From NCBI RefSeq assembly GCF_051245535.1, contig NZ_CP195303.1, positions 1,302,001 to 1,366,000 on the forward strand: 64,000 bases of DNA, in the 5' to 3' direction. The notes beneath the pieces are model-generated. The model did no database searches and had not been told where the DNA came from. It was given only the letters and a program-made list of their open reading frames with translations. Positions within the stretch are counted from its first letter, which is position 1. Each line of letters starts with the position of its first letter. Made by a program: the position numbers and the translations under genes. This document shows, piece by piece, positions 16,692 through 25,206 of this stretch. This DNA comes from Micavibrio aeruginosavorus_D (GTDB taxonomy: Bacteria > Pseudomonadota > Alphaproteobacteria > Micavibrionales > Micavibrionaceae).

Positions 16692-18401
16692 ATGACATCC
16701 GATGTCGTACTCTCCGCCGCTATGCGGACCAACCTGCTTTCTCTGCAAAGCACCCAAAACTCCATCGATATTACGCAACGTAACCTGGGTACAGGTAAGA
16801 AGGTGAACTCGGCCCTTGATGGTCCGCAGGCATTCTTCGCATCCCGTGCCCTGACCAACCGTGCGGCCGACCTGACCAAACTGCTCGATTCTATCGGCCA
16901 GTCCGTTCAGGTGATTAAAGCCGCTGATACCGGTGTTACCGCCCTGACCTCCTTGGTTGAACAAGCCGACTCCATTGCATCCCAGGCTCAAGAAGCTCTG
17001 GCTGCTGGTACGGCTGAAGCCAAAGTGACGGGTAATAAAGACCTGCGCAACATTGATGACCTGACCGATGTTCCGGGTTTGACGGCTGGTGTGACGTTGA
17101 CACTGACAGCCACGGACGCGGATGGTGATGTCATTGACCCGGATCCGGCTGGTGGTGTGCAAACAAGCATTACAGTTGCCGTTGCCGCAGGTACATCAAC
17201 AAACGAGTTGATTACAGCAATCAACGAAATTCGCGATCAGGCCGATCAAAGTGCTGTTTTCGAAGCAAAACTCGATGATAAGGGACAGCTGTCTATCCGT
17301 TCCTTGGTCAGCGGCGGAAGCTTCACCGTTGACTTCAGCGGAGCCGCAGATGCAGATAAACTGGCTGCAGCTAACGCTCTTGGCTTTGGCGAAATCGCAA
17401 AAGTTACAGCCGATGGTATTGCAGCAGCTCCAAACAACGTAGGTTTCACAGCAACAGCTGATGTTGCTTTGAAGTCCCATAACTTTGTAAAGAACGACCA
17501 AGGTGACGTTGCAGACCGCAGTACGCTTTTGACTGCACTGCGCACAGCCGAGGCCCCGACTTCTGCAACGTTGTTCGACGGGATTAGCGGTGAAAACTAC
17601 ACTATCGCCGTAAACGGAGGGGCAGCACAAAACATCGCCCTAGCCGCAACAGCTACAGTTCAAGAGTTTGTTGATGCAGTCAACAATAACTCTACACTGA
17701 ACTCGAAGTTGGAAGCTACGTTCGACGAAGAAACCGGGCAGATTTCTATCCGCGCGATTGACGCCTCAGTCGAGAGTGTGCAGATTGGTTTCGCCGGGTC
17801 CGCGATTGGTGACTCTGCAAACTTTGGCTTCGGTTTGACCGATCTGTCTGCAGTTGCCGCCGGTGTTGCAATCGAAGAAAACATCCAGCTGGGATCTTCC
17901 GCAGGCCAACTGGCTAAACTGGAGCAGGATTTCAACAAAATCCGCGACCAGATTGACGCCTTGGTCAGCAATGGTGACACGGGCTACCGTGGGACCAACC
18001 TGCTGAACGGCAACGACCTGCTGACGACCTTCAACGAAGACCGCACCAGCACGATCGAGACCAAAGGCGTGACCTTCACGTCCGCTGGTCTGGGTCTGGA
18101 CGAAGCCAACTTCAGCAACGCGGCTTCCGTTGACGGTGTGATCAGTGCAGTGAGTGACGCTCTGAGCTCGGTCCGTGAATTTGGATCCAGCTTGGCCAAC
18201 GACCTGTCTGTTATTCAGACCCGCCAAACCTTCACCAACAGCTTGATCAACACGCTGAAAGAAGGTTCGGACAAACTGGTTAACGCCGACCAGAACGAGG
18301 AAGGCGCAAAATTGCTGGCTCTGCAGACCCGTCAGTCCCTGGGTGTTACCGCCCTGTCACTGGCCTCTCAGTCCCAGCAGTCGATCCTGCGTCTGTTCTA
18401 A
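16692..18401 (+). CDS. Flagellin, second copy
   Basis: This is the second filament protein, 569 residues. It has the conserved ends MRTNLLSLQSTQNSIDITQ and GTGKKVNSALDGPQAFFASR at the N-terminus and KLLALQTRQSLGVTALSLAS ending in QQSILRLF. The central insert (about residues 125-400) differs from the first flagellin but keeps short shared elements such as LDDKGQLSIRS and FDEETGQISIRAID. Unlike the first copy it has a long AT-rich leader with a CtrA box and a hairpin. AGGAAAGGAACC precedes the ATG. A strong terminator follows. The separate control suggests the two flagellins are made at different times or amounts. Confidence 0.95.
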   Translation: MTSDVVLSAAMRTNLLSLQSTQNSIDITQRNLGTGKKVNSALDGPQAFFASRALTNRAADLTKLLDSIGQSVQVIKAADTGVTALTSLVEQADSIASQAQEALAAGTAEAKVTGNKDLRNIDDLTDVPGLTAGVTLTLTATDADGDVIDPDPAGGVQTSITVAVAAGTSTNELITAINEIRDQADQSAVFEAKLDDKGQLSIRSLVSGGSFTVDFSGAADADKLAAANALGFGEIAKVTADGIAAAPNNVGFTATADVALKSHNFVKNDQGDVADRSTLLTALRTAEAPTSATLFDGISGENYTIAVNGGAAQNIALAATATVQEFVDAVNNNSTLNSKLEATFDEETGQISIRAIDASVESVQIGFAGSAIGDSANFGFGLTDLSAVAAGVAIEENIQLGSSAGQLAKLEQDFNKIRDQIDALVSNGDTGYRGTNLLNGNDLLTTFNEDRTSTIETKGVTFTSAGLGLDEANFSNAASVDGVISAVSDALSSVREFGSSLANDLSVIQTRQTFTNSLINTLKEGSDKLVNADQNEEGAKLLALQTRQSLGVTALSLASQSQQSILRLF

Positions 18402-18420
18402 TCGACACAGATTTAATCGC

Positions 18421-18457
18421 GAAAACCCCCGGCGGAAGAAATCCGCCGGGGGTTTTC
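18421..18457. terminator. Bidirectional terminator after the second flagellin
   Basis: GAAAACCCCCGGCGGA pairs over 16 perfect bases with TCCGCCGGGGGTTTTC around an AGAAA loop, giving an A-run/T-run on either side. Confidence 0.88.
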
Positions 18458-18565
18458 ACATTCTGAAACCAGAATGTGCCCCACACACCTTCCACCCCCT
18501 ACTCCACAAGCTCCCCTCGTCACCCCGAACGCACATTCACATGAATAGAGGGCATCATCACTATG

Positions 18566-18633
18566 CGTCATACCGGCGAAGGCCGGTATCCAATGGATGG
18601 ATCGTCTGGATACCGGCCTTCGCCGGTATGACG
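18566..18633. repeat. Dispersed palindromic repeat, family B, copy 1
   Basis: CGTCATACCGGCGAAGGCCG starts the element and CGGCCTTCGCCGGTATGACG ends it, so the ends are inverted copies. The copy at 19836-19903 shares also about 25 bases of left flank beginning ATGAAT. Confidence 0.88.
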
Positions 18634-18704
18634 GTACGGTAAGAACGAGAAGTCCTATTCGTGTGAATTCGTGTCCATTCGTGGTTTACGTCCCCTCACC
18701 CCAG

Positions 18705-18725
18705 CCCTCTCCCGAAGGGAGAGGG
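18705..18725. repeat. Short family E hairpin
   Basis: CCCTCTCCC and GGGAGAGGG pair around GAA. It resembles the arms of the larger inverted repeat at 33099-33192. Confidence 0.6.
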
Positions 18726-18898
18726 GGCCCACCATCACTCTGTTTTTCTTTTGGAAAATGAAAGGCTTACTTTTTAACCTTCCGCTAATATGTTACTTTT
18801 AAGATGGTATTGGTCTTACTGCGGACGGTGAAAGCCATTCTGGCGCCATTCCGGCCCCCAATTTTGGGACGTTCGCTTTATCAGGGAAGAAATCCTTC

Positions 18899-19282
18899 AT
18901 GGCTCTTATCATCGACCTGAAGCCAGGTGAAAAAATTCTGATCGGCGAAGCCGTCATTACGAATGACAGCCAGCGCACCCGCCTGCACATTGCGGGCAAC
19001 GCCCCCATCCTGCGGGAGAAGGACGTTCTGCGCGAAGAAGATGTGAATTCTCCGGCGAAGAAAATCTATTTTCTGATCCAGTGCATGTACATTTCTTCCA
19101 AGCCGGATCAATACTTTGAGAAGTATTTCTCAACCATTCGCGAAATTCAGGAAGCGGCCCCGACCACCACCGTTTTCTTCGCCAGCATTAATGATAAAAT
19201 TCTTTCCGGCCAGTATTATCAGGCCATGAAAGAAGCGCGTGAACTGATCAAGTACGAACAAGGTTTGATTGATAATGCCTAG
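18899..19282 (+). CDS. flbT: Flagellin mRNA regulator FlbT
   Basis: FlbT binds flagellin mRNA leaders in Caulobacter and represses translation until the hook is finished. The 127-residue protein begins MALIIDLKPGEKILIGEAVI, contains REKDVLREEDVNSPAKKIYF and ends with the segment YYQAMKEARELIKYEQ, all typical of FlbT in order and length. Its stop codon overlaps the flaF start region. It lies directly downstream of the two flagellin genes it would control. Confidence 0.93.
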   Translation: MALIIDLKPGEKILIGEAVITNDSQRTRLHIAGNAPILREKDVLREEDVNSPAKKIYFLIQCMYISSKPDQYFEKYFSTIREIQEAAPTTTVFFASINDKILSGQYYQAMKEARELIKYEQGLIDNA

Positions 19283-19736
19283 TGATCAAAAACCACCACT
19301 GCCCCCGACCAACCCGCACGCCAGCGCTGCCGGGGCCTATGCCCAGCACGCCCGCACAACCACAACCGACCCGCGCGAGATCGAAGCGCGCGCGTTGTTA
19401 AAAGCCGTGCAGAAATTGCAGGATATTCAAAATCGATGGGACAGTTACACGCTGGAAGAGCTGGACGACGCCCTGCGCCATAACCGGCAGATCTGGCTGA
19501 TGTTCGTGGATAATGCCACCGCTGGTGAAGAAGATGGTCGCCCCGACAGTTTGCGCGCCAATATTGCCAATTTGGGTGCCTATGTTTTTAAACGCACGCT
19601 GGATATTCTGGCCGATCCGAAGAAGGAAAAGCTGGATGTGCTAATCGACATCAACCGCGAAATTGCCGCCGGGTTGATGACGAAGCCAACGCCGGAGAGC
19701 GAAGCCACGGCGGAGAAAAAGGCCGGAGAGAAGTAA
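19275..19736 (+). CDS. flaF: Flagellar biosynthesis regulator FlaF
   Basis: FlaF acts with FlbT to adjust flagellin synthesis and secretion in alphaproteobacteria. The 153-residue protein has the FlaF core RALLKAVQKLQDIQ, LDDALRHNRQIWLMFVDNA and SLRANIANLGAYVFKRTLDI. I chose the ATG at 19275, which overlaps the end of flbT by eight bases and suggests translational coupling; a TTG two codons earlier is possible. A C-terminal Glu/Lys-rich tail is the only unusual part. A terminator follows at 19766. Confidence 0.92.
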   Translation: MPSDQKPPLPPTNPHASAAGAYAQHARTTTTDPREIEARALLKAVQKLQDIQNRWDSYTLEELDDALRHNRQIWLMFVDNATAGEEDGRPDSLRANIANLGAYVFKRTLDILADPKKEKLDVLIDINREIAAGLMTKPTPESEATAEKKAGEK

Positions 19737-19765
19737 CACCGCCCTGCCCCACAATTTTTAAAAAT

Positions 19766-19797
19766 CCCCGGATGCGGAAGACGCGCCGGGGTTTTTT
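19766..19797 (+). terminator. Rho-independent terminator after flaF
   Basis: CCCCGG pairs with CCGGGG, with inner GCG/CGC pairing, and is followed by a T-run of six. Confidence 0.75.
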
Positions 19798-19835
19798 GTT
19801 TTTTGAGGCATGAATGAGAAGGCATCATTACTCCG

Positions 19836-19903
19836 CGTCATACCGGCGAAGGCCGGTATCCATACGATACATCCACTGGATACCGGCCTTCGCCGGTATG
19901 ACG
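19836..19903. repeat. Dispersed palindromic repeat, family B, copy 2
   Basis: Same terminal inverted sequences as 18566-18633 (CGTCATACCGGCGAAGGCCG and its inverse) with a different 25-base centre. Confidence 0.88.
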
Positions 19904-19926
19904 ACGTCTGAAGAATCCCCCATTAT

Positions 19927-19996
19927 CGTCATCACCCGGTTTATCCGGGTGATCCATACCAGCCGATGGATTGCCCGGATAAACCGGGCAATGACG
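19927..19996. repeat. Dispersed palindromic repeat, family A, copy 2
   Basis: Same two-hairpin design as 16240-16309: CACCCGG/CCGGGTG followed by TTGCCCGG/CCGGGCAA, bounded by CGTCAT and ATGACG. Confidence 0.88.
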
Positions 19997-20112
19997 GATG
20001 GCTGGGACGGGTGGCTGGGACGGAGGGTTGGGTTGAAAGATTTCTGCTTATTCGAGGCTTTTACCACCACAACATTCAATACGATCCGCCCCGTATCCAC
20101 AAAAACACAAAC

Positions 20113-20145
20113 AAAAAAGCGACCGGATCATCGGTCGCTTTGGTT
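20113..20145 (-). terminator. Terminator downstream of the FlaG-like gene
   Basis: AAAGCGACCG and CGGTCGCTTT form a 10-bp stem around GATCAT; on the minus strand it is followed by a run of T. Confidence 0.8.
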
Positions 20146-20171
20146 TTAGTTTTTCCCACCTGCTCAAGATG

Positions 20172-20660
20172 TTACGCGAGGACGCTCACCGTCGTTGTTG
20201 ACTGGCTGGTCGCTGCGAAATTGGCGGCGCTGGCAAAAGCAGCGAATTGTTGTTGTGTCGGGGTCTGGGCCTGCACTTGCGGCGCGGGTTGGGACACCTG
20301 CACCTGAACTTGCTGCTGCTGAACCGGTTGGGACACTTGCTGCACGCGGGTTTCGCGGGCGGATTGTTCGGCCTGGGCCATACGGCGGGCTTCCAGCGTT
20401 GCGTCCTGACGGCGCATCGCATCCAGCATCGGCTCGGACGGGATTTGACGAACGACATCGCCCGTATCCGGGTCGCGCAATTGCAACACGGCCTTGTCGT
20501 GATTCACATCAACATGAACATAGGGGCTGATATACGGGGCCTGTGCCACCACTTGAACCTTATCAGGATTGGCAGCATTCGTGCGCGACGTGCTCTGCTG
20601 TTCGGTGCTTCCCCGAATCAGCGGCGCGTTAGACAGCACTGAGTTTACTGCTTCAATCAT
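20172..20660 (-). CDS. FlaG-like protein
   Basis: The 162-residue product has a central segment that reads like FlaG: YVHVDVNHDKAVLQLRDPDT followed by GDVVRQIPSE (residues about 47-77), matching the FlaG pattern of a conserved valine-rich strand, then D-x-x-T-G-E/D-V-[IV]-RQIP. FlaG proteins influence filament length or flagellin folding. The C-terminal third is a Gln/Val-rich low-complexity tail (QQQQVQVQVSQ) not typical of FlaG. It is on the strand opposite the flagellins and ends at its own terminator. The assignment rests on that one motif. Confidence 0.6.
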   Translation of the reverse strand: MIEAVNSVLSNAPLIRGSTEQQSTSRTNAANPDKVQVVAQAPYISPYVHVDVNHDKAVLQLRDPDTGDVVRQIPSEPMLDAMRRQDATLEARRMAQAEQSARETRVQQVSQPVQQQQVQVQVSQPAPQVQAQTPTQQQFAAFASAANFAATSQSTTTVSVLA

Positions 20661-21359
20661 TCTTTCCTGACCCGTATACCCTCTATCCAGTGTGCGCTCC
20701 GGGTCCCCACCCGAATGCGCCCTTTTTATTCAATGCGGGGCGCGGTCACACTTTTGGTATACTACCTAGATACCATGCTACCGCGATTCCACGCCAAGAG
20801 TCAAGAAAATGCGCACATTCACCCATGTATGCAGCCAATATTCGCCCCGAAAATAAGGAAAATTGCCGCACCTGCAAATATTCGAAAAAACTAAACTTCA
20901 TGGCTTTACTAAGTAATGGCACACGTTACTGCGAATAAACTACGATCAAAAGGGTAAATTATACTACACTACTTCAAAACTATACTTGCGATAGGCCAGT
21001 TAACTTAAATGAAACATTCCAGTAACAATGAACAGATTCAACAAAGATTAAGCAGAGCGGGCGCATAATATTAGTTGAAATCAAGCCATTACTGGAAATT
21101 CAGCAGATTTGGCATGAGCAATGGCAAACAGGGCCAGAAAACTCAAAGGGATAGACCGGGCGGAACAGGCCCGCATACGTGGCAAAGAACCCCAAAACGC
21201 GCTATAATTTTTACGATGCGGTTCGCATTTGCGCGGACTCTCGTTCTCGGGTACCTTTGATATGAGAAACCCTCGTTTTCTGCGCCGCGCGTCCGTGCGG
21301 TTTGACCTAAAAACAACACCGCGCTCAAACGCTTTAACGCTACTGTCAGGATTGCAGAC
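20661..21359. other. AT-richer gap upstream of fliF
   Basis: This 699-base gap is clearly AT-richer than its neighbours between about 20740 and 21110. It contains an inverted repeat TGGTAT/ATACCA (20755-20775), several short TATACT-like stretches, and a candidate promoter at 21180-21208. A 37-codon frame at 20825-20938 with a Cys-x-x-Cys pair has no ribosome site and I do not call it a gene. The gap separates the filament cluster from the fliF operon. Confidence 0.55.
21180..21208 (+). promoter_or_regulatory. Candidate promoter for the fliF operon
   Basis: A perfect -10 TATAAT at 21203-21208 lies 17 bases after TGGCAA (21180-21185), a weak -35. The transcript would have a leader of about 145 bases. 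No full CtrA box was found here. Confidence 0.35.
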
Positions 21360-23000
21360 GTGAACAGCTTTATGGATACATTGCGACAGCTTGGCCCCGC
21401 TCGCCTCGGCATCATGGGCGGCGTGCTGGTGACGCTTTTGATCTTTTTCATTTTCGTGTCGATGCGCGTATCCACGCCGTCGCTGAAATTGTTGTACAGC
21501 GATTTGTCCACCACGGATTCCGCATCCGTTGCCGCAAAACTGGAAGAATCCCAAATTCGTTACGACGTGTCGCCCGACGGCACGCGCATCATGGTCCCCG
21601 AAAGCGAAGTGGGCCGCGCGCGCATGTTGCTGGCCGAAGCTGGCCTGCCCAACGGTGGGTCGATGGGTTACGAATTGTTTGATCAGCAATCGGGCTTTGG
21701 CACCACCAACTTCATCCAGAACATCAATCAGGTTCGCGCATTGGAAGGCGAACTGGCCCGCACCATTGGCGCGCTCGGCCCGATCAAGGCCGCCCGCGTT
21801 CATCTGGTTTTGCCGCAACGTGAATTGTTCAGCCGCGAAAACCGCCCAGCCAGCGCCAGCGTGTTCATTCAATTGAACCAAGGCGCTCGTTTGGAACGCG
21901 AACAAATTATGTCGATCCAGTCGCTTGTCTCCTCTGCCGTACCCAACATGAAAGCGGACAGCGTGTCCGTGATCGACAGTCAGGGCAACCTGCTGGCGCG
22001 TGGCGGCGAACAAGACACCAGTCTGATGGCGATGAAGGCCGAAGAAATGCGCCGTGCGTATGAAACACGCCTGACACAATCGGTTGAGGACATTATTGGC
22101 CGTACCGTTGGGTATGGCCGCGTGCGCGCCACGGTCACCGCCGAATTGAACTTCGACCGCATCACCACGAACGAAGAAGTGTTCGACCCGGAAAGCCAGG
22201 TTGCCCGTTCCGTTCAAACGGTTGAAGAACTAAATTCAGAAAAAGAATCTGCACCGCAGGACGTATCCGTTCAAAACAACCTGCCGGGTATTTCCGGTGA
22301 TCTGCTGGGTGAACCGGGCAGCTCGGTCGAAGGATCCCGCGTCGAAGAAACCACCAACTTTGAAATCAGCAAAACCGTCCGCAACCGCGTCAGCGAAGTG
22401 GGCGAAGTCAAACGCCTGTCCGTGGCCGTTCTGGTTGATGGCACCTATGTCACCGATGCCGAAGGCAACAAAACGTACCAGCCACGCAGCGAACAGGAAC
22501 TGGAACAAATCCGCCAACTGGTGCGCTCCTCGATCGGATACGATGAATCCCGTGGCGACACGGTTGAAATTGTAAACATGCAATTCGCCGATATGGATAT
22601 CGTTTCCGACGATGTGTCCAACCTGTTGTTCGGCTTTGAACGCAGCGACATCCTGCGCGCCGCCGAAATTATCACCGTGGCGATCATGGTCATTCTGGTC
22701 GTTCTGCTGGTTCTGCAGCCGATGGTGGGCCGCTTGCTGGCGACCGAAGGGCTGACCGACGAAGATGATGGCGACCAACAAACCCTGCTCTCCGCGCGCG
22801 CGCCGACACCGGCGTTGACCGGTCCGGGCGGCGAACAATTCAGCCCGCCGGAAGCCGAGGAAGAAGACAGCCTGATCGACATGAAACAGGTCGAAGGCAA
22901 AGTTAAAGCATCCTCCGTCCGCAAGGTCGAAGATATTGTATCCACCTACCCTGCTGAAACCGTCTCCGTGATCCGGAGCTGGATGAGCCAGGAAAGCTAA
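21360..23000 (+). CDS. fliF: Flagellar MS-ring protein FliF
   Basis: FliF forms the MS-ring in the inner membrane, the base on which the flagellum is built. The 546-residue protein has membrane segments at about residues 17-38 (LGIMGGVLVTLLIFFIFVSM) and about 430-450 (AEIITVAIMVILVVLLVLQP). Between them are the ring-building motifs, including GLPNGGSMGYELFD and the conserved run ELARTIGALGPIKAARVHLV. The C-terminal tail after the second segment is the FliG-binding part. The GTG at 21360 has AGGA upstream at good spacing. It heads fliF-fliG-fliH-fliN-motA-flbD. Confidence 0.96.
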   Translation: MNSFMDTLRQLGPARLGIMGGVLVTLLIFFIFVSMRVSTPSLKLLYSDLSTTDSASVAAKLEESQIRYDVSPDGTRIMVPESEVGRARMLLAEAGLPNGGSMGYELFDQQSGFGTTNFIQNINQVRALEGELARTIGALGPIKAARVHLVLPQRELFSRENRPASASVFIQLNQGARLEREQIMSIQSLVSSAVPNMKADSVSVIDSQGNLLARGGEQDTSLMAMKAEEMRRAYETRLTQSVEDIIGRTVGYGRVRATVTAELNFDRITTNEEVFDPESQVARSVQTVEELNSEKESAPQDVSVQNNLPGISGDLLGEPGSSVEGSRVEETTNFEISKTVRNRVSEVGEVKRLSVAVLVDGTYVTDAEGNKTYQPRSEQELEQIRQLVRSSIGYDESRGDTVEIVNMQFADMDIVSDDVSNLLFGFERSDILRAAEIITVAIMVILVVLLVLQPMVGRLLATEGLTDEDDGDQQTLLSARAPTPALTGPGGEQFSPPEAEEEDSLIDMKQVEGKVKASSVRKVEDIVSTYPAETVSVIRSWMSQES

Positions 23001-23023
23001 GATAAAAAGGGAACGAGCGCACG

Positions 23024-24040
23024 ATGCGTGTACGTGAGGATTATCGCACCCTGTCCGGTGCCGAAAAAGCCGCCATCTTCATGCTGGCCCTGGGCGAGGA
23101 ACACACCGCCCGGATTTTCGAGCATATGGATGACGAGGAGATCATGGAAATCTCCCAAACCATGGCGAACCTGGGCAAGGTCAGCGCCAACGTGGTTGAA
23201 CGCCTGTTTATCGATTTCGCGGAACAAATGAGTTCGACCAACAATCTGGTCGGCACGATGGATTCCACGGAACGCCTGCTGACCAAAGTTCTGGGCAAAG
23301 ACAAAGTGACCCAGATCATGGAAGAAATCCGCGGTCCCGCGGGTCGTACCATGTGGGAAAAACTGGGCAACGTGAACGAGGAAATCCTCGCCAACTTCCT
23401 GCAAAAAGAATATCCGCAAACCGTGGCCGTCGTGTTGTCCAAGGTGACACCGGACCACGCCGCGCGCGTGATGGCCCTGCTCCCGGAAAACTTCGTGATG
23501 GAAGTCATCCACCGCATGCTGCGCATGGAAGCGGTGCAGAAGGAAGTTCTGGAAGACGTCGAGAAAACCCTGCGCACCGAATTCATGGCCAACCTGTCCC
23601 GCACCCAGCGCCGCGACAGCCACGAAGTCATGGCCGAGATTTTCAACAACCTCGACCGTTCGGTCGAAACCCGCTTCATGGAAGAGCTGGAACGCATCAC
23701 ACCGGAATCGGCCGAGAAGATCCGCAGCCTGATGTTCACGTTCGAGGATCTGGCCAAACTGGACCCGGCGGCGATCCAGACCATTATCCGTGCCGTGGAC
23801 AAGGACAAACTGCCCCTCGCCCTCAAAGGCGCAACGGAATCTTTGCGCGACCTGTTCTTCTCCAATATGTCGGAACGTGCGGCCAAGATTATGAAGGAAG
23901 ACATGGGCGCCATGGGCCCGGTCCGCCTGAAAGAAGTCGAGGAATCGCAACAATACGTGGTCAATGTGACCAAGGATCTGGAAGCCCGCGGCGAGATCGT
24001 GATTGCCAGCGGCAACGAGGAAGACGAGCTGATTTACTAA
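23024..24040 (+). CDS. fliG: Flagellar motor switch protein FliG
   Basis: FliG links the MS-ring to the C-ring and takes torque from the stators. The 338-residue protein starts with LSGAEKAAIFMLALGEEHTA and contains the middle-domain EYPQTVAVVLSKVTPDHAA followed by RVMALLP. The C-terminal torque helix region has FEDLAKLDPAAIQTIIRAVD and the final AAKIMKEDMGAMGPV with charged residues. Length matches the family. It is 23 bases after fliF, and fliH starts 19 bases after it. Confidence 0.97.
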   Translation: MRVREDYRTLSGAEKAAIFMLALGEEHTARIFEHMDDEEIMEISQTMANLGKVSANVVERLFIDFAEQMSSTNNLVGTMDSTERLLTKVLGKDKVTQIMEEIRGPAGRTMWEKLGNVNEEILANFLQKEYPQTVAVVLSKVTPDHAARVMALLPENFVMEVIHRMLRMEAVQKEVLEDVEKTLRTEFMANLSRTQRRDSHEVMAEIFNNLDRSVETRFMEELERITPESAEKIRSLMFTFEDLAKLDPAAIQTIIRAVDKDKLPLALKGATESLRDLFFSNMSERAAKIMKEDMGAMGPVRLKEVEESQQYVVNVTKDLEARGEIVIASGNEEDELIY

Positions 24041-24059
24041 GGCTCGGAACGGCGTTTAA

Positions 24060-24797
24060 ATGAGTGACAAGAATACAGCATCGCCGAAAGACGTCCGGAA
24101 ATTCCTGTTCGACCGCAACAAATTCGATGCGGCGGAAGAGGAAGATATCCTTGCACCCGACGAACCGCCCCCGCCCCCGACATTCAGTGAAGAAGAACTG
24201 ACCAAGGCGACCCGCGCCGCCATGGAACAAGGGCACAAGGACGGTGTCAACGAAACGCTGGGCAGCATTGAAAAAGACGTTTCAATGACGCTGAACAGCA
24301 TTCGCGATCATTTCGACCTGCTCTTCCGCGCCGAAGCCATGCGCTACAACACGTTCGAGGAAGAAGCGGTTCAGCTGGCCCATGCCATTTTCAAACGCTG
24401 TTTCCCGTCGCTGAATGAACAGACGGGCCTGAACGATGTGAAGTTGATGATTGAAAACGTGCTGGAAACCGTGCGCGATATGCCGGAAATCGTCATCGAA
24501 GTGCCGGAATCTTACGTCGATACGATTCGCCAGCATATTGATTCGGTTTTGCGCGATACCGGTCAGGGCGCCCGCTGCACTGTGCGCAGCCACCCGTCAC
24601 TGGCCGCCGGGCAATGCCGGATGGGGTGGGCCAACGGCACCGCCGTGCGCGATCCCCTGCATCTGGCCGAACAGATTAGCGCCCAGATTGAACAGATCCT
24701 TGCAGACCGGGCCAACCTGACGGATAATGGTGAACAGAACATTCACAATGCGGTGATTTCCGTAACGGAACCCCCCGCATCCGATCAAAGCCAATAA
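24060..24797 (+). CDS. fliH: Flagellar assembly protein FliH
   Basis: FliH is the negative regulator and docking partner of the export ATPase FliI. The 245-residue protein has a Pro/Glu-rich N-terminus (DEPPPPPTFSEEEL), a central helix with the family-like repeat region (ATRAAMEQGHKDGVNETLGS) and a C-terminal globular domain with VRSHPSLAAGQCRMGWANGT, typical of alphaproteobacterial FliH. The partner FliI is encoded 16 kb away on the other strand (40923-42278). Its place between fliG and fliN is the standard alphaproteobacterial order. Confidence 0.85.
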   Translation: MSDKNTASPKDVRKFLFDRNKFDAAEEEDILAPDEPPPPPTFSEEELTKATRAAMEQGHKDGVNETLGSIEKDVSMTLNSIRDHFDLLFRAEAMRYNTFEEEAVQLAHAIFKRCFPSLNEQTGLNDVKLMIENVLETVRDMPEIVIEVPESYVDTIRQHIDSVLRDTGQGARCTVRSHPSLAAGQCRMGWANGTAVRDPLHLAEQISAQIEQILADRANLTDNGEQNIHNAVISVTEPPASDQSQ

Positions 24798-24812
24798 GCT
24801 GGAGAAGTCCCC

Positions 24813-25172
24813 ATGACGGACGACAATCAGGATACAAAAGCCAAAGCAGGGATGAACCTGAACGAAATCGAATCCGTCGGCCTGCCCGAAAGCGACGAGA
24901 AAGATTACGAGTATGGCGAACCGATGGCCGGTGACGTCACCGCCATCTATGACATTCCGGTGCAAATCTCCGCCGTTCTGGGCCGCTCGACGATGCAGGT
25001 CAGCCAGTTGCTGAAACTGGGCCGCGGTGCCGTGGTTGAACTGGACCGCAAAGTCGGCGAAGCCATCGACATCTACGTCAACAACCGTCTGGTCGCCCGT
25101 GGCGAGGTTGTTGTGGTCGAAGACAAATTGGGCGTGACCATGACCGAGATTGTAAAATCGGATCGCAACTAA
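24813..25172 (+). CDS. fliN: Flagellar motor switch protein FliN
   Basis: FliN forms the base of the C-ring and docks the export apparatus. The 119-residue protein has an acidic N-terminus followed by the SpoA domain: DIPVQISAVLGRSTMQVSQL, LGRGAVVELDRKVGEAIDIY and NNRLVARGEVVVVEDKLGV. This is the complete SpoA signature. It follows fliH after 15 bases and precedes motA by 34. Confidence 0.96.
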   Translation: MTDDNQDTKAKAGMNLNEIESVGLPESDEKDYEYGEPMAGDVTAIYDIPVQISAVLGRSTMQVSQLLKLGRGAVVELDRKVGEAIDIYVNNRLVARGEVVVVEDKLGVTMTEIVKSDRN

Positions 25173-25206
25173 TCCTCCACGTTCTGATTGATTTTGGTAA
25201 AACCGA

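Larger units (their letters stand above)
18402..18898. other. Intergenic region between the second flagellin and flbT
   Basis: This 497-base gap holds the terminator at 18421-18457, a family B palindromic repeat with a flank shared with 19810-19903, a loose copy of the 22-bp arm (18665-18687) and a short family E hairpin (18705-18725). The last 150 bases are AT-richer and may hold the flbT promoter; I could not pick out clear boxes. Confidence 0.6.
19737..20171. other. Repeat-rich gap between flaF and the FlaG-like gene
   Basis: This 435-base gap holds the flaF terminator, family B and family A palindromic repeats side by side, a short GGGACGG-containing direct repeat near 20000-20025, and a terminator for the converging FlaG-like gene. 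No gene is apparent. Confidence 0.65.

Noticed and set aside
16000..20000. Clustered repeats considered as a CRISPR array
   Set aside because: Elements are palindromic pairs at irregular spacing without constant repeats and spacers, and no cas genes are present.
20825..20938. 37-codon frame with CRTCKY and a terminal Cys
   Set aside because: No ribosome site, odd composition and no neighbours supporting a role; left as part of the intergenic description.
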